Shown: positions 8,453-17,840, numbered from the stretch's first letter. The stretch is 38,965 nt of DNA from Enterococcus mundtii (GCF_002947535.1 NZ_PUAP01000040.1:1-38965), one strand, 5' to 3'. Translations and numbers: made by a program. The notes: generated from the sequence alone by a model not told the origin.

Positions 8453-10144
8453 ATGAATAACAAAGATGTTGTTGCAAAAGCACTATATGAAGTAGTACAA
8501 GATGACTTGACGTTGGAGCAAGTCGCACAATTACTTGAAAATCCAAAATCAGCGGACCATGGAGATGTCGCATTTCCAACGTTCTCTTTAGCAAAAATCT
8601 TCCGCAAAGCACCACAACAGATCGCAACAGAGCTAGCAGAAAAAATCGATCCAACGAACTTTGAAAAAATCGAAGTTGTAGGCCCATATCTTAATTTCTT
8701 TATGAACAAAGAAATGATTAGCAAACAGGTGTTAGCTACAGTAGTTAAAGAAAAAGAACATTATGGTGATAGCACGATCGGTAACCAAGGAAGCGTGCCT
8801 ATCGATATGTCTTCACCAAACATTGCAAAACCAATTTCAATGGGTCACTTACGTTCGACAGTGATCGGAAACTCGATTGGCTTTATCATGGAAAAATTAG
8901 GTTACCAACCAGTACGTATCAACCATTTAGGAGACTGGGGAACACAATTTGGGAAACTGATCGTTGCCTACAAAAAATGGGGATCTGCTGAATCTGTAAA
9001 AGCTGAACCGATCAATGAATTATTGCGTCTATATGTCCAATTCCACGAAGAAGCTGAAACACAACCTGAATTGAATGATGAAGCTCGTTCTTGGTTCAAA
9101 CGTCTAGAAGAAGGCGACGAAGAAGCGATGGAATTATGGCAGTGGTTCCGTGACGAATCAATGAAAGAATTCAACAAGATCTATGACTTGTTAGAAGTTC
9201 GTTTTGATTCATTGAACGGGGAAGCTTTCTATAATGACAAGATGGATGAAATCGTCGAATTACTAGAAGAAAAACATCTCTTACAAGAAGACAAAGGCGC
9301 AGAAATCGTTGACTTATCTGCTTATGATCTGAATCCTGCCTTGATCAAAAAATCAGATGGTGCGACACTTTATATTACGCGTGATCTGGCAGCTGCACTG
9401 TACCGTAAGCGTACGTATGATTTCAGTCAATCACTATACGTCGTAGGTAATGAACAAAGTTATCACTTCAAACAATTGAAAGCTGTCTTGAAAGAACTAG
9501 GCTTTGACTGGTCAGATGATATGCACCACATCCCATTTGGTTTGATCACACAAGGTGGTAAAAAGCTATCAACACGTAAAGGAAAGATCGTTTTACTAGA
9601 AGAAGTATTGAATGAAGCAATCGACTCAGCAAAACAACAAATCAGTGAAAAGAATCCTGATTTGGAAAACAAAGATGTCATCGCAAAACAAGTGGGTGTC
9701 GGTGCCGTTATTTTCCATGATTTGAAAAATGATCGTTTGAATACGTTCGACTTCAACCTAGAAGAAGTTGTTCGTTTTGAAGGGGAAACAGGTCCTTATG
9801 TCCAATATACGCATGCTCGGGCGATGAGTTTATTAGACAAAGCAGGTTTTGTTCCTTCTGAAGATCAAGCTTATGCGTTGAATGACGAAAATAGTTGGGA
9901 AGTCGTGAAGCTTGTACAGAAATATCCTGAAACAGTGCTTCAAGCGGGTGAAAAATATGAGCCATCGATCATTGCAAAACATGCGATCAAATTGGCACAA
10001 GCGTTCAACAAATACTACGCACATACAAAAATTTTAGTGGATGATGAGCAAAAAGAAGCGCGCTTAGCGTTAGTTTATGCGGTAACTGTTTTACTAAAAG
10101 AAGACTTACGTCTATTAGGATTACATGCACCAGATAAAATGTAA
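8453..10144 (+). CDS. argS: Arginyl-tRNA synthetase
   Basis: This class I aminoacyl-tRNA synthetase charges tRNA-Arg with arginine using ATP. The 563-residue length is typical. An N-terminal Arg-S additional domain is followed by the HIGH-type signature PISMGHL (126-132). The KMSKS equivalent is STRKG (373-377). The DALR anticodon-binding domain is at the C-terminus, ending [10 protein letters not shown]. The ATG follows AGGAGGAAA. The gene has its own promoter, T-box and terminator, so it is transcribed apart from arcABC. Its placement next to the arginine-degrading operon groups arginine use and supply. Confidence 0.97.
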   Translation: MNNKDVVAKALYEVVQDDLTLEQVAQLLENPKSADHGDVAFPTFSLAKIFRKAPQQIATELAEKIDPTNFEKIEVVGPYLNFFMNKEMISKQVLATVVKEKEHYGDSTIGNQGSVPIDMSSPNIAKPISMGHLRSTVIGNSIGFIMEKLGYQPVRINHLGDWGTQFGKLIVAYKKWGSAESVKAEPINELLRLYVQFHEEAETQPELNDEARSWFKRLEEGDEEAMELWQWFRDESMKEFNKIYDLLEVRFDSLNGEAFYNDKMDEIVELLEEKHLLQEDKGAEIVDLSAYDLNPALIKKSDGATLYITRDLAAALYRKRTYDFSQSLYVVGNEQSYHFKQLKAVLKELGFDWSDDMHHIPFGLITQGGKKLSTRKGKIVLLEEVLNEAIDSAKQQISEKNPDLENKDVIAKQVGVGAVIFHDLKNDRLNTFDFNLEEVVRFEGETGPYVQYTHARAMSLLDKAGFVPSEDQAYALNDENSWEVVKLVQKYPETVLQAGEKYEPSIIAKHAIKLAQAFNKYYAHTKILVDDEQKEARLALVYAVTVLLKEDLRLLGLHAPDKM

Positions 10145-10229
10145 AAAGTTATGTATCAGTCAATAATCCATTGCATATTTACAATTGAATTGATTTTTAT
10201 CTAGAAGGTTCTCTTTTAGAAACGAGCCA

Positions 10230-10260
10230 AGTCGGGATTTGAAAAAATCCCGGCTTTTTT
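10230..10260 (+). terminator. argS terminator
   Basis: AGTCGGGATTT (10230-10240) and AAATCCCGGCT (10245-10255) form an 11-bp stem with a GAAA tetraloop, followed by six T. This is a strong intrinsic terminator. The rest of the 316-bp gap before the next gene is AT-rich and holds only the candidate promoter listed below. Confidence 0.9.
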
Positions 10261-10394
10261 GACGTATTTTTGGTACGGCATACATTTTCATAGTTGTTTT
10301 ATGTTGAATTGTACATACAAAAATTTTTATGAATAAATAATTGAATTTCCTTTTCTTATTTTAGAAAAAGTCGTTTCATGAGAATCTTCACTTT

Positions 10395-10426
10395 TTGTTA
10401 AGCGCTTTCTTTTATTGCGATATACT
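10395..10426 (+). promoter_or_regulatory. Candidate promoter of the secreted EndoU toxin gene
   Basis: TTGTTA (10395-10400) and TATACT (10421-10426) lie about 35 bp upstream of the ribosome site, but the 20-bp spacing is longer than ideal. AAGCGCTT between them is palindromic and resembles the core of a cre site, with mismatches in the outer bases. Both readings are tentative. Confidence 0.3.
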
Positions 10427-10460
10427 CTCGGTGTAAATAAAAAAGAAAAGGAGTGGAAAA

Positions 10461-12497
10461 ATGAAAGTGAAAAAGAAATGGTTCTCGTTGTTGATGGTTG
10501 TGATGTTGTTGTCGTCGGTTTTCCAACCGACACTCTTAGCCTTTGCGAGTGATCGATCCTTCAAAGAAGCAACCTCGCGTCCAGCTGTTGAGATTGATTT
10601 AAGTGGCACTTCGCCAGCAAAAGATGAAAAAACATGGAACGAATGGGTAAAACTCCGAGGATTTACGGATACCCTGACTGCCGAACATAACGTATTTGAT
10701 AATTTAGTTCTAGCGGATTATTTAGACATGATGGAAGGGCCAAGTACGTTACCCCTCAGTGCACGGTTTGCTCGTTCGAAAATTGCACCGATCATCCAAG
10801 CTACCGCCTTTGCTGAATTTACCCGACCCTACTTAAAAGAATCGTCCAAAGAGATGGCTGTAAGTCAGTTATATCGGGTGACCTCCACCAATATCTTAAG
10901 ACAATCGATCAGTTTACTTGGTGACGCCATTGATGCGCCCGAAGATCCGATTGAGATTTATCCAACCACTAAAATCGAGTTGGCTAGTTGGATTTCAGTC
11001 CAAAACCAGTTTCTCGAATACATAGAAACGACCCCAGACTTATCTGGATATGAGATGCGAACTGGGACAGATGGTGTGAGCAGATTGTTCGTGCCGAAAA
11101 GCACAAACAATCAAAGTCTGTTAGTTTATCCAGATACTTCACTGAATGAATACTTACCGGGAAATGAAAAATTACCTCCGCGGATCGGCGCCCTGAAACA
11201 AATCAATTTTTCTCCATATAATGGTCCAGGAACACCCTATGTCAATGTGACCATGAGCTATACCGCCTATGACCATCGTCAACAATTATATACACAATAT
11301 GATGTTCGTGGCATCACGATTCCCATGGAGACGGACTTTGATACATTTTTAGCAGAAATCGCCACACCTGAACAAGCTTTGGAACTGGTCAAAGAATATT
11401 CTTCGGTCCAATTCGGGGCAGTAGACCTAACAGATGTCGATTCCGTCAATGAAGTCGGAAAAGAAATCACCCGTCAGATGATCGATGAGCGGGATGCGCT
11501 GATTGATCAATTGCCTGATACGTTTCAGACTAATCTATTCCGGATCGTAGCGAAAGCCAATGATAAAGAAGTTGTCATTAATCGGGAAGGTGAATTTGTG
11601 TATCGGGGAACGCAAGAAATTGTTCCCTTAGACCAAATCGACATCGGTTTTAACCAAGAAGTCATCTATACGATCCGCAAAGTGCAAAGCTTTTTCGGTA
11701 TCTATTGTAACTACTATGCGTTAGCCGATGGCTTGTTTGATGAAGAACGCACGAATGCCTTACCAAGGAGTCTAGATGAAACCACCATTGCAGCGATTTC
11801 TGAAGTCGGTGGCAATGTATTGAAGAATTTACCAAATTACGAAAATACCGACTGGGTCATCAAACAGTCCCAAATCCAGCTCGAAAAAACAGACATCTTA
11901 TTGATCATTATGTGCTTACCGTTGTCTGAAATGTTTTCTGTCTTACGAGCAGTTGAATCCGAAGAAGTCTTCGTAACAGCGATCGAAGTCGAAGAAGCTG
12001 AAGCCACCCGCGTGCTGGAAGCCGAGAAAGCTCTGATTACCAAGGGTTGTCCAAATGAAGCCTTGGTGGAAAGATTACCAACCACTGAATTTTATAACCG
12101 CAAGTCGTTGCGTCATGTGGCAGGAGAGGTGAGACCGGGGAAAAGTGGCAACCCTGAAATCACAGGTGCTCATTCAAGGCATCCTGATTTTTATAGTCCA
12201 GACAGTGGAGTGGTTTATAAGCCGAAAGGAACAGTGGTGGAAGGGCAACCTTATAACGCTGAAATAACTTATCCAGGTACATTGGACGTCAAAAAATCTA
12301 CAGTATTCCCAGATAATTGGGATGCTCAAAAAATCACGAGTGAGGTAGAGCAAATTGTAAAAAAACAGGTTCCGAATATACCGGGTGGACATAAGTTTAG
12401 GGGGGAAAGTACAGAAGGTTTTGTGATAGAAGGGCATGCGAATGTTAAAGCAAATGGAAAAATTACGGTTGCGACAGCGTATCCGATTATAAAATAA
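10461..12497 (+). CDS. Secreted polymorphic toxin with C-terminal EndoU-type RNase domain
   Basis: This 678-residue protein has a clear Sec signal peptide: KVKKK, a hydrophobic run at 7-21, and likely cleavage after AFA (29/30). I do not recognise residues 30 to about 550; no membrane span, cell-wall anchor or repeats are evident. Residues 552-678 match the bacterial EndoU nuclease pattern: HVAGEV, then ITGAHSRH (His571), STVFPDNWDAQKI, FRGESTEGFVIEGH and finally GKITVATAYPI (Thr672). Such domains cleave RNA and occur as tips of contact-dependent and other secreted toxins. Start ATG follows AAAGGAG. Base composition becomes more AT-rich towards the EndoU end, as expected for swapped toxin tips. 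No immunity gene follows on the same strand; the nearest neighbour is the convergent paralogue array 20 bp away. Confidence 0.8.
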   Translation: MKVKKKWFSLLMVVMLLSSVFQPTLLAFASDRSFKEATSRPAVEIDLSGTSPAKDEKTWNEWVKLRGFTDTLTAEHNVFDNLVLADYLDMMEGPSTLPLSARFARSKIAPIIQATAFAEFTRPYLKESSKEMAVSQLYRVTSTNILRQSISLLGDAIDAPEDPIEIYPTTKIELASWISVQNQFLEYIETTPDLSGYEMRTGTDGVSRLFVPKSTNNQSLLVYPDTSLNEYLPGNEKLPPRIGALKQINFSPYNGPGTPYVNVTMSYTAYDHRQQLYTQYDVRGITIPMETDFDTFLAEIATPEQALELVKEYSSVQFGAVDLTDVDSVNEVGKEITRQMIDERDALIDQLPDTFQTNLFRIVAKANDKEVVINREGEFVYRGTQEIVPLDQIDIGFNQEVIYTIRKVQSFFGIYCNYYALADGLFDEERTNALPRSLDETTIAAISEVGGNVLKNLPNYENTDWVIKQSQIQLEKTDILLIIMCLPLSEMFSVLRAVESEEVFVTAIEVEEAEATRVLEAEKALITKGCPNEALVERLPTTEFYNRKSLRHVAGEVRPGKSGNPEITGAHSRHPDFYSPDSGVVYKPKGTVVEGQPYNAEITYPGTLDVKKSTVFPDNWDAQKITSEVEQIVKKQVPNIPGGHKFRGESTEGFVIEGHANVKANGKITVATAYPIIK

Positions 12498-12505
12498 TAA
12501 AGATG

Positions 12506-12537
12506 GTGGTGCTTAGTTATTCTAAGCACCACATTTT
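12506..12537. terminator. Shared bidirectional terminator of toxin and paralogue array
   Basis: GTGGTGCTTAG (12506-12516) and CTAAGCACCAC (12522-12532) form a perfect 11-bp stem with a 5-nt loop, followed on the plus strand by ATTTTCTT. It starts 8 nt after the toxin stop. On the minus strand the stem is built from the last codons of copy 6, whose TAA (12519-12517) lies in the loop, with weak T-rich sequence beyond. Confidence 0.8.
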
Positions 12538-13500
12538 CTTATATTTTTTAATTTCTTTTTGGAACTCTCCAGCATTATAATAATCACGCCAATAATATAA
12601 ATTATTCAATTGATATTTGTGAACATGTTTTATAACAGTAGCATCAAGTTCATTACTTAGTCCAAGATGAACGAAACTAGGTATGCCACCAGTAAGAATT
12701 TTTCCTTGGTAACCAGTTCCAAAGCTATAGGGAGTAAAACTGTACAAAATAGTATCACCATAATAGATTTGATACTCTGAATCAGATAAGTCACGTATAG
12801 GATCATTAGGTTCATCTTCTTCTGGATCATAAGAATATTCAGCTAAAAAACGACCAATCTTTGGGCCAAAGTCAATGTATGAATTACCATGAATAAGAGA
12901 TAAGAGCACATCTAGTTTGTTGAGCTGTGTTTCTAAGTATTCTGTATTCTTTTCTACAGCAACCAAAGGTCGATGCTTGGGGTCAGTAAAACTAATTGGT
13001 GAACTAACGAGTTCTCCTGGTCCGATGAATTGTGATGGACGATTATAAGGTTTTAACCTTTCCTGTTCCAATTGTTTTTCTGGAAATAAGTCATTCCAAT
13101 AGAACAGGTTAAGTACTTGATATTCATGAATGACTTTTAAGATAGCTTGGTCAATCACTTTTACTGCTTGTCTAGAAGAATCTGAAGCCCCACTCGGTTT
13201 TCTATAATATTCGTAAATTTGTTCATCGTAAGGCGTAAACCAGTAAAGAGGATAGCCTCTATATCTAAGTAGATACTCCGAATACACAAAATGTTCCATC
13301 GGATGATTTGCCACGCGAGGATCCCAGTAAATCGACGAAAGTTGTGGAAAGACCTCCGGACCATAATCAATAAAGTTATCATTATGTATCAAGGTCAAGT
13401 CTGGATCGATTGCTTGAAATTTTTGGGTCAGTTCTTCTGTCGTTTTTCGAATCTCTGCTTGTGGTCGACGATTGGGATCGACAAAGGGGAAGAAGGTCAT
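12517..13500 (-). CDS. Array copy 6: candidate immunity protein, two-half repeat
   Basis: The 327-residue soluble protein is of a family I do not recognise. It has no signal peptide or membrane segment and is rich in acidic and aromatic residues. It is an internal duplication: FVDPNRRP, IDYGP, YSEY and YQVLNLFYW in the first half recur as FTDPKHRP, IDFGP, DSEY and YQLNNLYYW in the second. The first ~150 residues are nearly identical to the other copies. The second half is the most divergent of the set (SYIDFGPKIGRFLAEYSYDP, ending KKYKKMWCLE). AGAAAGGAT precedes the ATG. As the copy adjacent to the EndoU toxin it is the best candidate for cognate immunity, but that is inferred from position only. 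Confidence 0.75.
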   Translation of the reverse strand: MTFFPFVDPNRRPQAEIRKTTEELTQKFQAIDPDLTLIHNDNFIDYGPEVFPQLSSIYWDPRVANHPMEHFVYSEYLLRYRGYPLYWFTPYDEQIYEYYRKPSGASDSSRQAVKVIDQAILKVIHEYQVLNLFYWNDLFPEKQLEQERLKPYNRPSQFIGPGELVSSPISFTDPKHRPLVAVEKNTEYLETQLNKLDVLLSLIHGNSYIDFGPKIGRFLAEYSYDPEEDEPNDPIRDLSDSEYQIYYGDTILYSFTPYSFGTGYQGKILTGGIPSFVHLGLSNELDATVIKHVHKYQLNNLYYWRDYYNAGEFQKEIKKYKKMWCLE

Positions 13501-13545
13501 AGTTACTATCCTTTCTGTTCAAGATTTTATTTTTTGAATAAACTG
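13501..13545 (-). repeat. 45-bp spacer repeated between copies 6/5 and 5/4
   Basis: The 45 bp between copies 6 and 5 recur without visible difference at 14530-14574, between copies 5 and 4. On the minus strand each carries the GAACAGAAAGGATAGTAACT ribosome-site context of the following gene. The identity shows a recent tandem duplication of a whole gene unit. Confidence 0.85.
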
Positions 13546-14529
13546 TTAAAATAAAGTCCACCATTCTTTATCTTCACGTATTTTACTTTGAAATTGTTCT
13601 GGGGTATAGGTTTCCCGCCAGTAGTATTTGTTGTAAAGCATATATTTTCTCATAATCACATTGATCGCATCAACTAGCTTCTTGCTTAGTCCAAGGTAGG
13701 TAACATTCGGTATTCCCCCATTAAAGTAATCGCCATGAAATCCAGTCCCACTACAATAAGGAGAGAGAGAGAAAAGTAATGTTTTATTAAAATAAATGTC
13801 GTACTCGTAACGAGATAAATCACGTCTAGGATCATCTGGCTCGTCTTCCTCTGGATCGTAAGGGCACTCCGTAAGAAAATGACCGATATCTGGACCAAAA
13901 TCAATATATGATTTATCATGAATCACGGTTAATCGAGAATCTAATTGATCTAACTGAGTTTCTAGAAATTCCGTATTCTTTTCTACAGCAGCTAAAGGTC
14001 GATGCTTGGGGTCAGTGAAACTAATTGGTGAACTAATTAATTCGCCAGGTCCAATAGATTGCGATACTCTCTTGTAGGGTTTTAACTTCTCCTGTTCCAA
14101 TTGTTTTTCAGTAAATATATCTTTCCAATAGAGAAGGTTATGCACTTGATAGTCATGAATGATTCTTAGGATAGTCTGTTCAATCATTTTTAAAGTTTTT
14201 CTTCACGAGCCTGCATTCCCTCCAGGGCTTCTATAATATTCGTAAATTTTTTCATCATAAGGCGTAAACCAGTAAAGAGGGTAACCTCCATATCTAAGCA
14301 GATACTCCGAATACACAAAATGTTCCATTGGGTGATCTGGCACACGAGGGTCCCAATAAATTTTCGATAACTTTGGAAAGACCTCTGGACCGTAATCAAT
14401 AAAGTTATCATTATGTATCAAGGTCAAATCTGGATCGATTGCTTGAAATTTTTGGGTCAGTTCTTCTGTCATTTTTCGAATCTTGGCTTGTGGACGACGG
14501 TTGGGATCGACAAAGGGAAAGAAGGTCAT
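13546..14529 (-). pseudogene. Array copy 5: paralogue interrupted by one TGA codon
   Basis: Read in one frame this is a 328-codon gene like its neighbours, with a single in-frame TGA at 14205-14203 after residue 108. Alignment to copy 3 (DPWREAL) puts the TGA at a tryptophan codon, so one G-to-A change (TGG to TGA) explains it. The first-half fragment has the normal MTFFPFVDP start and ribosome site. The second half could restart only at ATG 14187, which has no good ribosome site. The break falls in the linker between the two repeat halves, so the fragments would each be about one domain. The C-terminus (EWWTLF) matches copy 4. Confidence 0.8.
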
Positions 14530-14574
14530 AGTTACTATCCTTTCTGTTCAAGATTTTATTTTTTGAATAAACTG

Positions 14575-15555
14575 TTAAAATAAAGTCCACCATTCTTTAT
14601 CTTCACGTATTTTGTGCTGAAATTGTTCTGGCGTATAGGTTTCACGCCAATAGTATTTGTTGTAAAGCATATATTTTCTCATAATCACTTCAATCGCATC
14701 ATCTAACACCTTATTTAGCCCCAGATACTTAACATTAGTAATTCCACCATTAAAGAAGTCGCCATGAAAACACGTTCCTATACTATAAGGAGAGAGACTG
14801 TAAATAGGTATCTGGTTAAAATAAATATTATATTCATAATTAGATATGGTAGCAATTGGATCATCAGGCTCATCTTGTTCAGAGTCATAAGGCGCATCAG
14901 CTAATAAATGACCAATTTCTGGTCCAAAATCAATAAATGAATCATCGTGAGTAAGAGTTAAGTGAAAATCTAACTGTCTCAGCTGTGTCTCTAGAAATTC
15001 AGTATTTTTTTTAACAGCTGCTAAAGGTCGGTACTTTGGATCACTGAAATCAAATGGGGAGTTCCATATATTTGTGTCTCCGATTATTTGTTGATTTTGT
15101 TTATATAGGGCCAAAGCATGTTGTGCGAATTGTTTTTGTGAAAACAAATCTTTCCAATAAAGAAGATTATGAACTTGATAATCTCGAATGACTTCAAGAA
15201 TTGCATCATTAATGCTACTTACTTTTTTTTGCAAATTTTTTTCATGACTATCTGGTAATCGTGATTTATCAATAATCACACCATAAGGGGTAACCCAATA
15301 AGCAGTATAGAATTTTCCTTTTAAACGATACTCCGAATACACAAAATGTTCCATCGGGTGATCTGGCACACGAGGGTCCCAATAAATCGACGAAAGTTGT
15401 GGAAAGACCTCCGGACCATAATCAATAAAGTTATCATTGTGGATCAAGGTCAAGTCTGGATCGATTGCTTGAAATTTTTGGGTCAGTTCTTCTGTCATTT
15501 TTCGAATCTTGGCTTGTGGTCGACGGTTGGAATCGACAAAGGGGAAGAAGGTCAT
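14575..15555 (-). CDS. Array copy 4: candidate immunity paralogue
   Basis: This intact 326-residue member starts MTFFPFVDSNRRP, the DS variant shared with copy 2. Its first ~75 residues match the family almost exactly. From YSEYRLKGKF onward it diverges strongly (YWVTPYGVIIDKSRLPD, then IWNSPFDFSDPKYRP). It rejoins the family at LAAVKKNTEFLETQL and ends REDKEWWTLF like copy 5. This patchwork suggests recombination between copies. AGAAAGGAT precedes the ATG. The two-half architecture is kept. Function is unknown; immunity is inferred from the neighbouring toxin. Confidence 0.75.
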   Translation of the reverse strand: MTFFPFVDSNRRPQAKIRKMTEELTQKFQAIDPDLTLIHNDNFIDYGPEVFPQLSSIYWDPRVPDHPMEHFVYSEYRLKGKFYTAYWVTPYGVIIDKSRLPDSHEKNLQKKVSSINDAILEVIRDYQVHNLLYWKDLFSQKQFAQHALALYKQNQQIIGDTNIWNSPFDFSDPKYRPLAAVKKNTEFLETQLRQLDFHLTLTHDDSFIDFGPEIGHLLADAPYDSEQDEPDDPIATISNYEYNIYFNQIPIYSLSPYSIGTCFHGDFFNGGITNVKYLGLNKVLDDAIEVIMRKYMLYNKYYWRETYTPEQFQHKIREDKEWWTLF

Positions 15556-15685
15556 AGTTACTATCCTTTCTGTTCAAAATTTTTATTTGAATCATAACAC
15601 GTTGGAAAAGTAGAAGAGAGAATTATTATTTCGGGAAAGTCGGAGTAAAAAGAGAATTTGAGTGAAGCGTTAACAAACATCTAAG
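15556..15685 (-). repeat. 130-bp spacer repeated between copies 4/3 and 2/1
   Basis: The 130 bp between copies 4 and 3 recur, without visible difference by eye over most of the length, at 17711-17840 between copies 2 and 1. On the minus strand it contains TGTTATGAT, an extended -10 element, about 40 nt upstream of the next gene, so it could provide an internal promoter. No good -35 was seen. The repeat shows that copies 1+2 and 3+4 are duplicated two-gene units. Confidence 0.75.
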
Positions 15686-16686
15686 TTAGACAGACCTATC
15701 CAGTCTCCATGTCTCTCTGTCTTTATATTCATTGATTTTTTTTTGAAACATTTCAGGTGTATACACAGTACGCCAATAATATAAATTGTTCTGTTGATAT
15801 TGATAGATGATAGCTAAAATTGAATTATTCAATTGTTCGCTTAAACCAAGGTAGTCCGTATTAAACATCCATTCGTTATAAAAATCCCCATGTATTCCAT
15901 AGCTTAATTGATAAGGGGAGCAACCAAATAAAGAAATACCGCCGTAACTAATTGTATACTCTTCATTAGACAAATAACGTCTAGGATCATCTGGCTCGTC
16001 TTCCTCTGGATCGTAAGGGCACTCCGCAAGAAAATGGCCAATATCCGGACCAAAATCAATATAAGAATCATCATGAACTACAGTTAATCGAGAATCTAAG
16101 TGATCTAATTGAGTTTCCAAAAATTCGGTATTCTTTTTTAAAGCAGCTAAAGTTCGATGCTTAGGGTCAATAAAACTAAATGGTGAACTAATGATTTTAC
16201 CTAGTCCAACGAATTCTGATACTCTCTTGTGGGGTTTTAATCTTTCCTGTTCCAATTGTTTTTCTGTAAATAAGTCTTTTTCCAGTAGAGGATGTTATGT
16301 ACTTGATAATCATGAATGACTTTAAGGACGTTAGAATCAATTACATCTAAAGCTTCTCTCCAAGGATCTGACTCTCCCGCAGGTTTCTTATAAGATTTAT
16401 AAATCCGTTCCCCATAAGGAGTAAACCAGTAAAAGGGATAATTCCTATATTTTAGCTGATATTCTGAATACACAAAATGTTCCATTGGGTGATCTGGCAC
16501 ACGAGGGTCCCAATAAATTTTCGATAACTTTGGAAAGACCTCTGGACCGTAATCAATAAAGTTATCATTATGTATCAAGGTCAAATCTGGATCGATTGCT
16601 TGAAATTTTTGGGTCAGTTCTTCTGTCATTTTTCGAATCTTGGCTTGTGGACGACGGTTGGGATCGACAAAGGGAAAGAAGGTCAT
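15686..16686 (-). pseudogene. Array copy 3: paralogue with a 2-nt insertion frameshift
   Basis: The N-terminal part (16686 to 16237) runs normally to YWKK and then shifts frame. The C-terminal part (16255 to 15686) continues the family sequence from MEQERLKPHKRV. Where intact copies read TGGAAAGAC, this one reads TGGAAAAAGAC (T run 16277-16281 on the plus strand), two extra bases. Removing them gives 333 codons, the exact length of copy 1, whose C-terminus (ETWRLDRSV) it shares. A short homopolymer could slip back, so the lesion might be reversible, but it may also be a plain pseudogene or a sequencing error. Confidence 0.8.
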
Positions 16687-16726
16687 AGTTACTATCCTTT
16701 CTGTTCAAGAATCATAAGAAGTTGAA

Positions 16727-17710
16727 TTAATTCAACTTCCATGTCTTTTTATAGTTACGCACTATTTCTTGGAAATCTTCATAGGAATAATTGTTGCGCC
16801 AGTAATATTTGTTATAAAGCATATATTTCCTCATAATCACTTCGATCGCATCATCTAGCTCCTTACTAAGTCCAAGGTACGTAACGTTGGCAATCCCCCC
16901 ATTGAAGAAGTCGCCATGAAAACTAGTTCCTATACTATAAGGAGAAAGTCCGTAAATGGGTGTCTCATTAAAATAAATGTGGTAATCATAATGAGATAAG
17001 TAACGAATAGGATCATCTGGCTCGTCTTCTTCAGGATCATAAGGACATTCCGCAAGAAAATGGCCGATATCCGGGCCAAAATCAATATAAGAATCATCAT
17101 GAATCACCGTTAATCGAGAATCTAAGTGATCTAATTGAGTTTCCAGAAATTCGGTATTCTTTTCCACAGCAGCCAAAGGTCGGTGCTTGGGGTCAGTGAA
17201 ACTAATCGGCGAACTAACGAGTTCTCCTGGTCCGATGAATTGTGATGGACGATTATAAGGTTTTAACCTTTCCTGTTCCAATTGTTTTTCTGTAAATAAG
17301 TCATTCCAATAGAACAGGTTATGCACTTGATATTCATGAATGACTTTTAAGATAGCTTGGTCAATCACTTTTACTGCTTGTCTAGAAGAATCTGAAGCCC
17401 CGCTCGGTTTTCTATAATATTCGTAAATTTTTTCATCATAAGGCGTAAACCAGTAAAGAGGGTAACCTCCATATCTAAGCAGATACTCCGAATACACAAA
17501 ATGTTCCATTGGGTGATTTGGCACACGAGGATCCCAATAAATTTTCGATAGCTTTGGAAAGACCTCTGGACCGTAATCAATAAAGTTATCATTATGTGTC
17601 AAAGTCAAATCTGGATCGATTGCATGAAATTTTTGAGTCAGTTCTTCTGTCATTTTTTTGATCTCTGCTTGTGGTCGACGGTTGGAATCGACAAAGGGGA
17701 AGAAGGTCAT
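16727..17710 (-). CDS. Array copy 2: candidate immunity paralogue
   Basis: This intact 327-residue member starts MTFFPFVDSNRRP. Its central linker (GASDSSRQAVKVIDQ) matches copies 1 and 6, whereas the second half resembles copies 4 and 5 (GDFFNGG, YLGLSKELDDAIEVI, RKYMLYNKYYW) and ends YKKTWKLN. The first half is near-identical to the family. The 40-bp spacer to copy 3 has the common ribosome site. It has no export signal, so it is presumably cytoplasmic. The function is not recognised; it is grouped with the others as possible immunity. Confidence 0.75.
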   Translation of the reverse strand: MTFFPFVDSNRRPQAEIKKMTEELTQKFHAIDPDLTLTHNDNFIDYGPEVFPKLSKIYWDPRVPNHPMEHFVYSEYLLRYGGYPLYWFTPYDEKIYEYYRKPSGASDSSRQAVKVIDQAILKVIHEYQVHNLFYWNDLFTEKQLEQERLKPYNRPSQFIGPGELVSSPISFTDPKHRPLAAVEKNTEFLETQLDHLDSRLTVIHDDSYIDFGPDIGHFLAECPYDPEEDEPDDPIRYLSHYDYHIYFNETPIYGLSPYSIGTSFHGDFFNGGIANVTYLGLSKELDDAIEVIMRKYMLYNKYYWRNNYSYEDFQEIVRNYKKTWKLN

Positions 17711-17840
17711 AGTTACTATCCTTTCTGTTCAAAATTTTTATTTGAATCATAACACGTTGGAAAAGTAGAAGAGAGAATTATTATTTCGGGAAAGTCGGAG
17801 TAAAAAGAGAATTTGAGTGAAGCGTTAACAAACATCTAAG

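Noticed and set aside
10395-10410. cre site in front of the toxin gene
   Set aside because: The AAGCGCTT core is present but several conserved outer bases mismatch, so I kept it only as a remark under the promoter.
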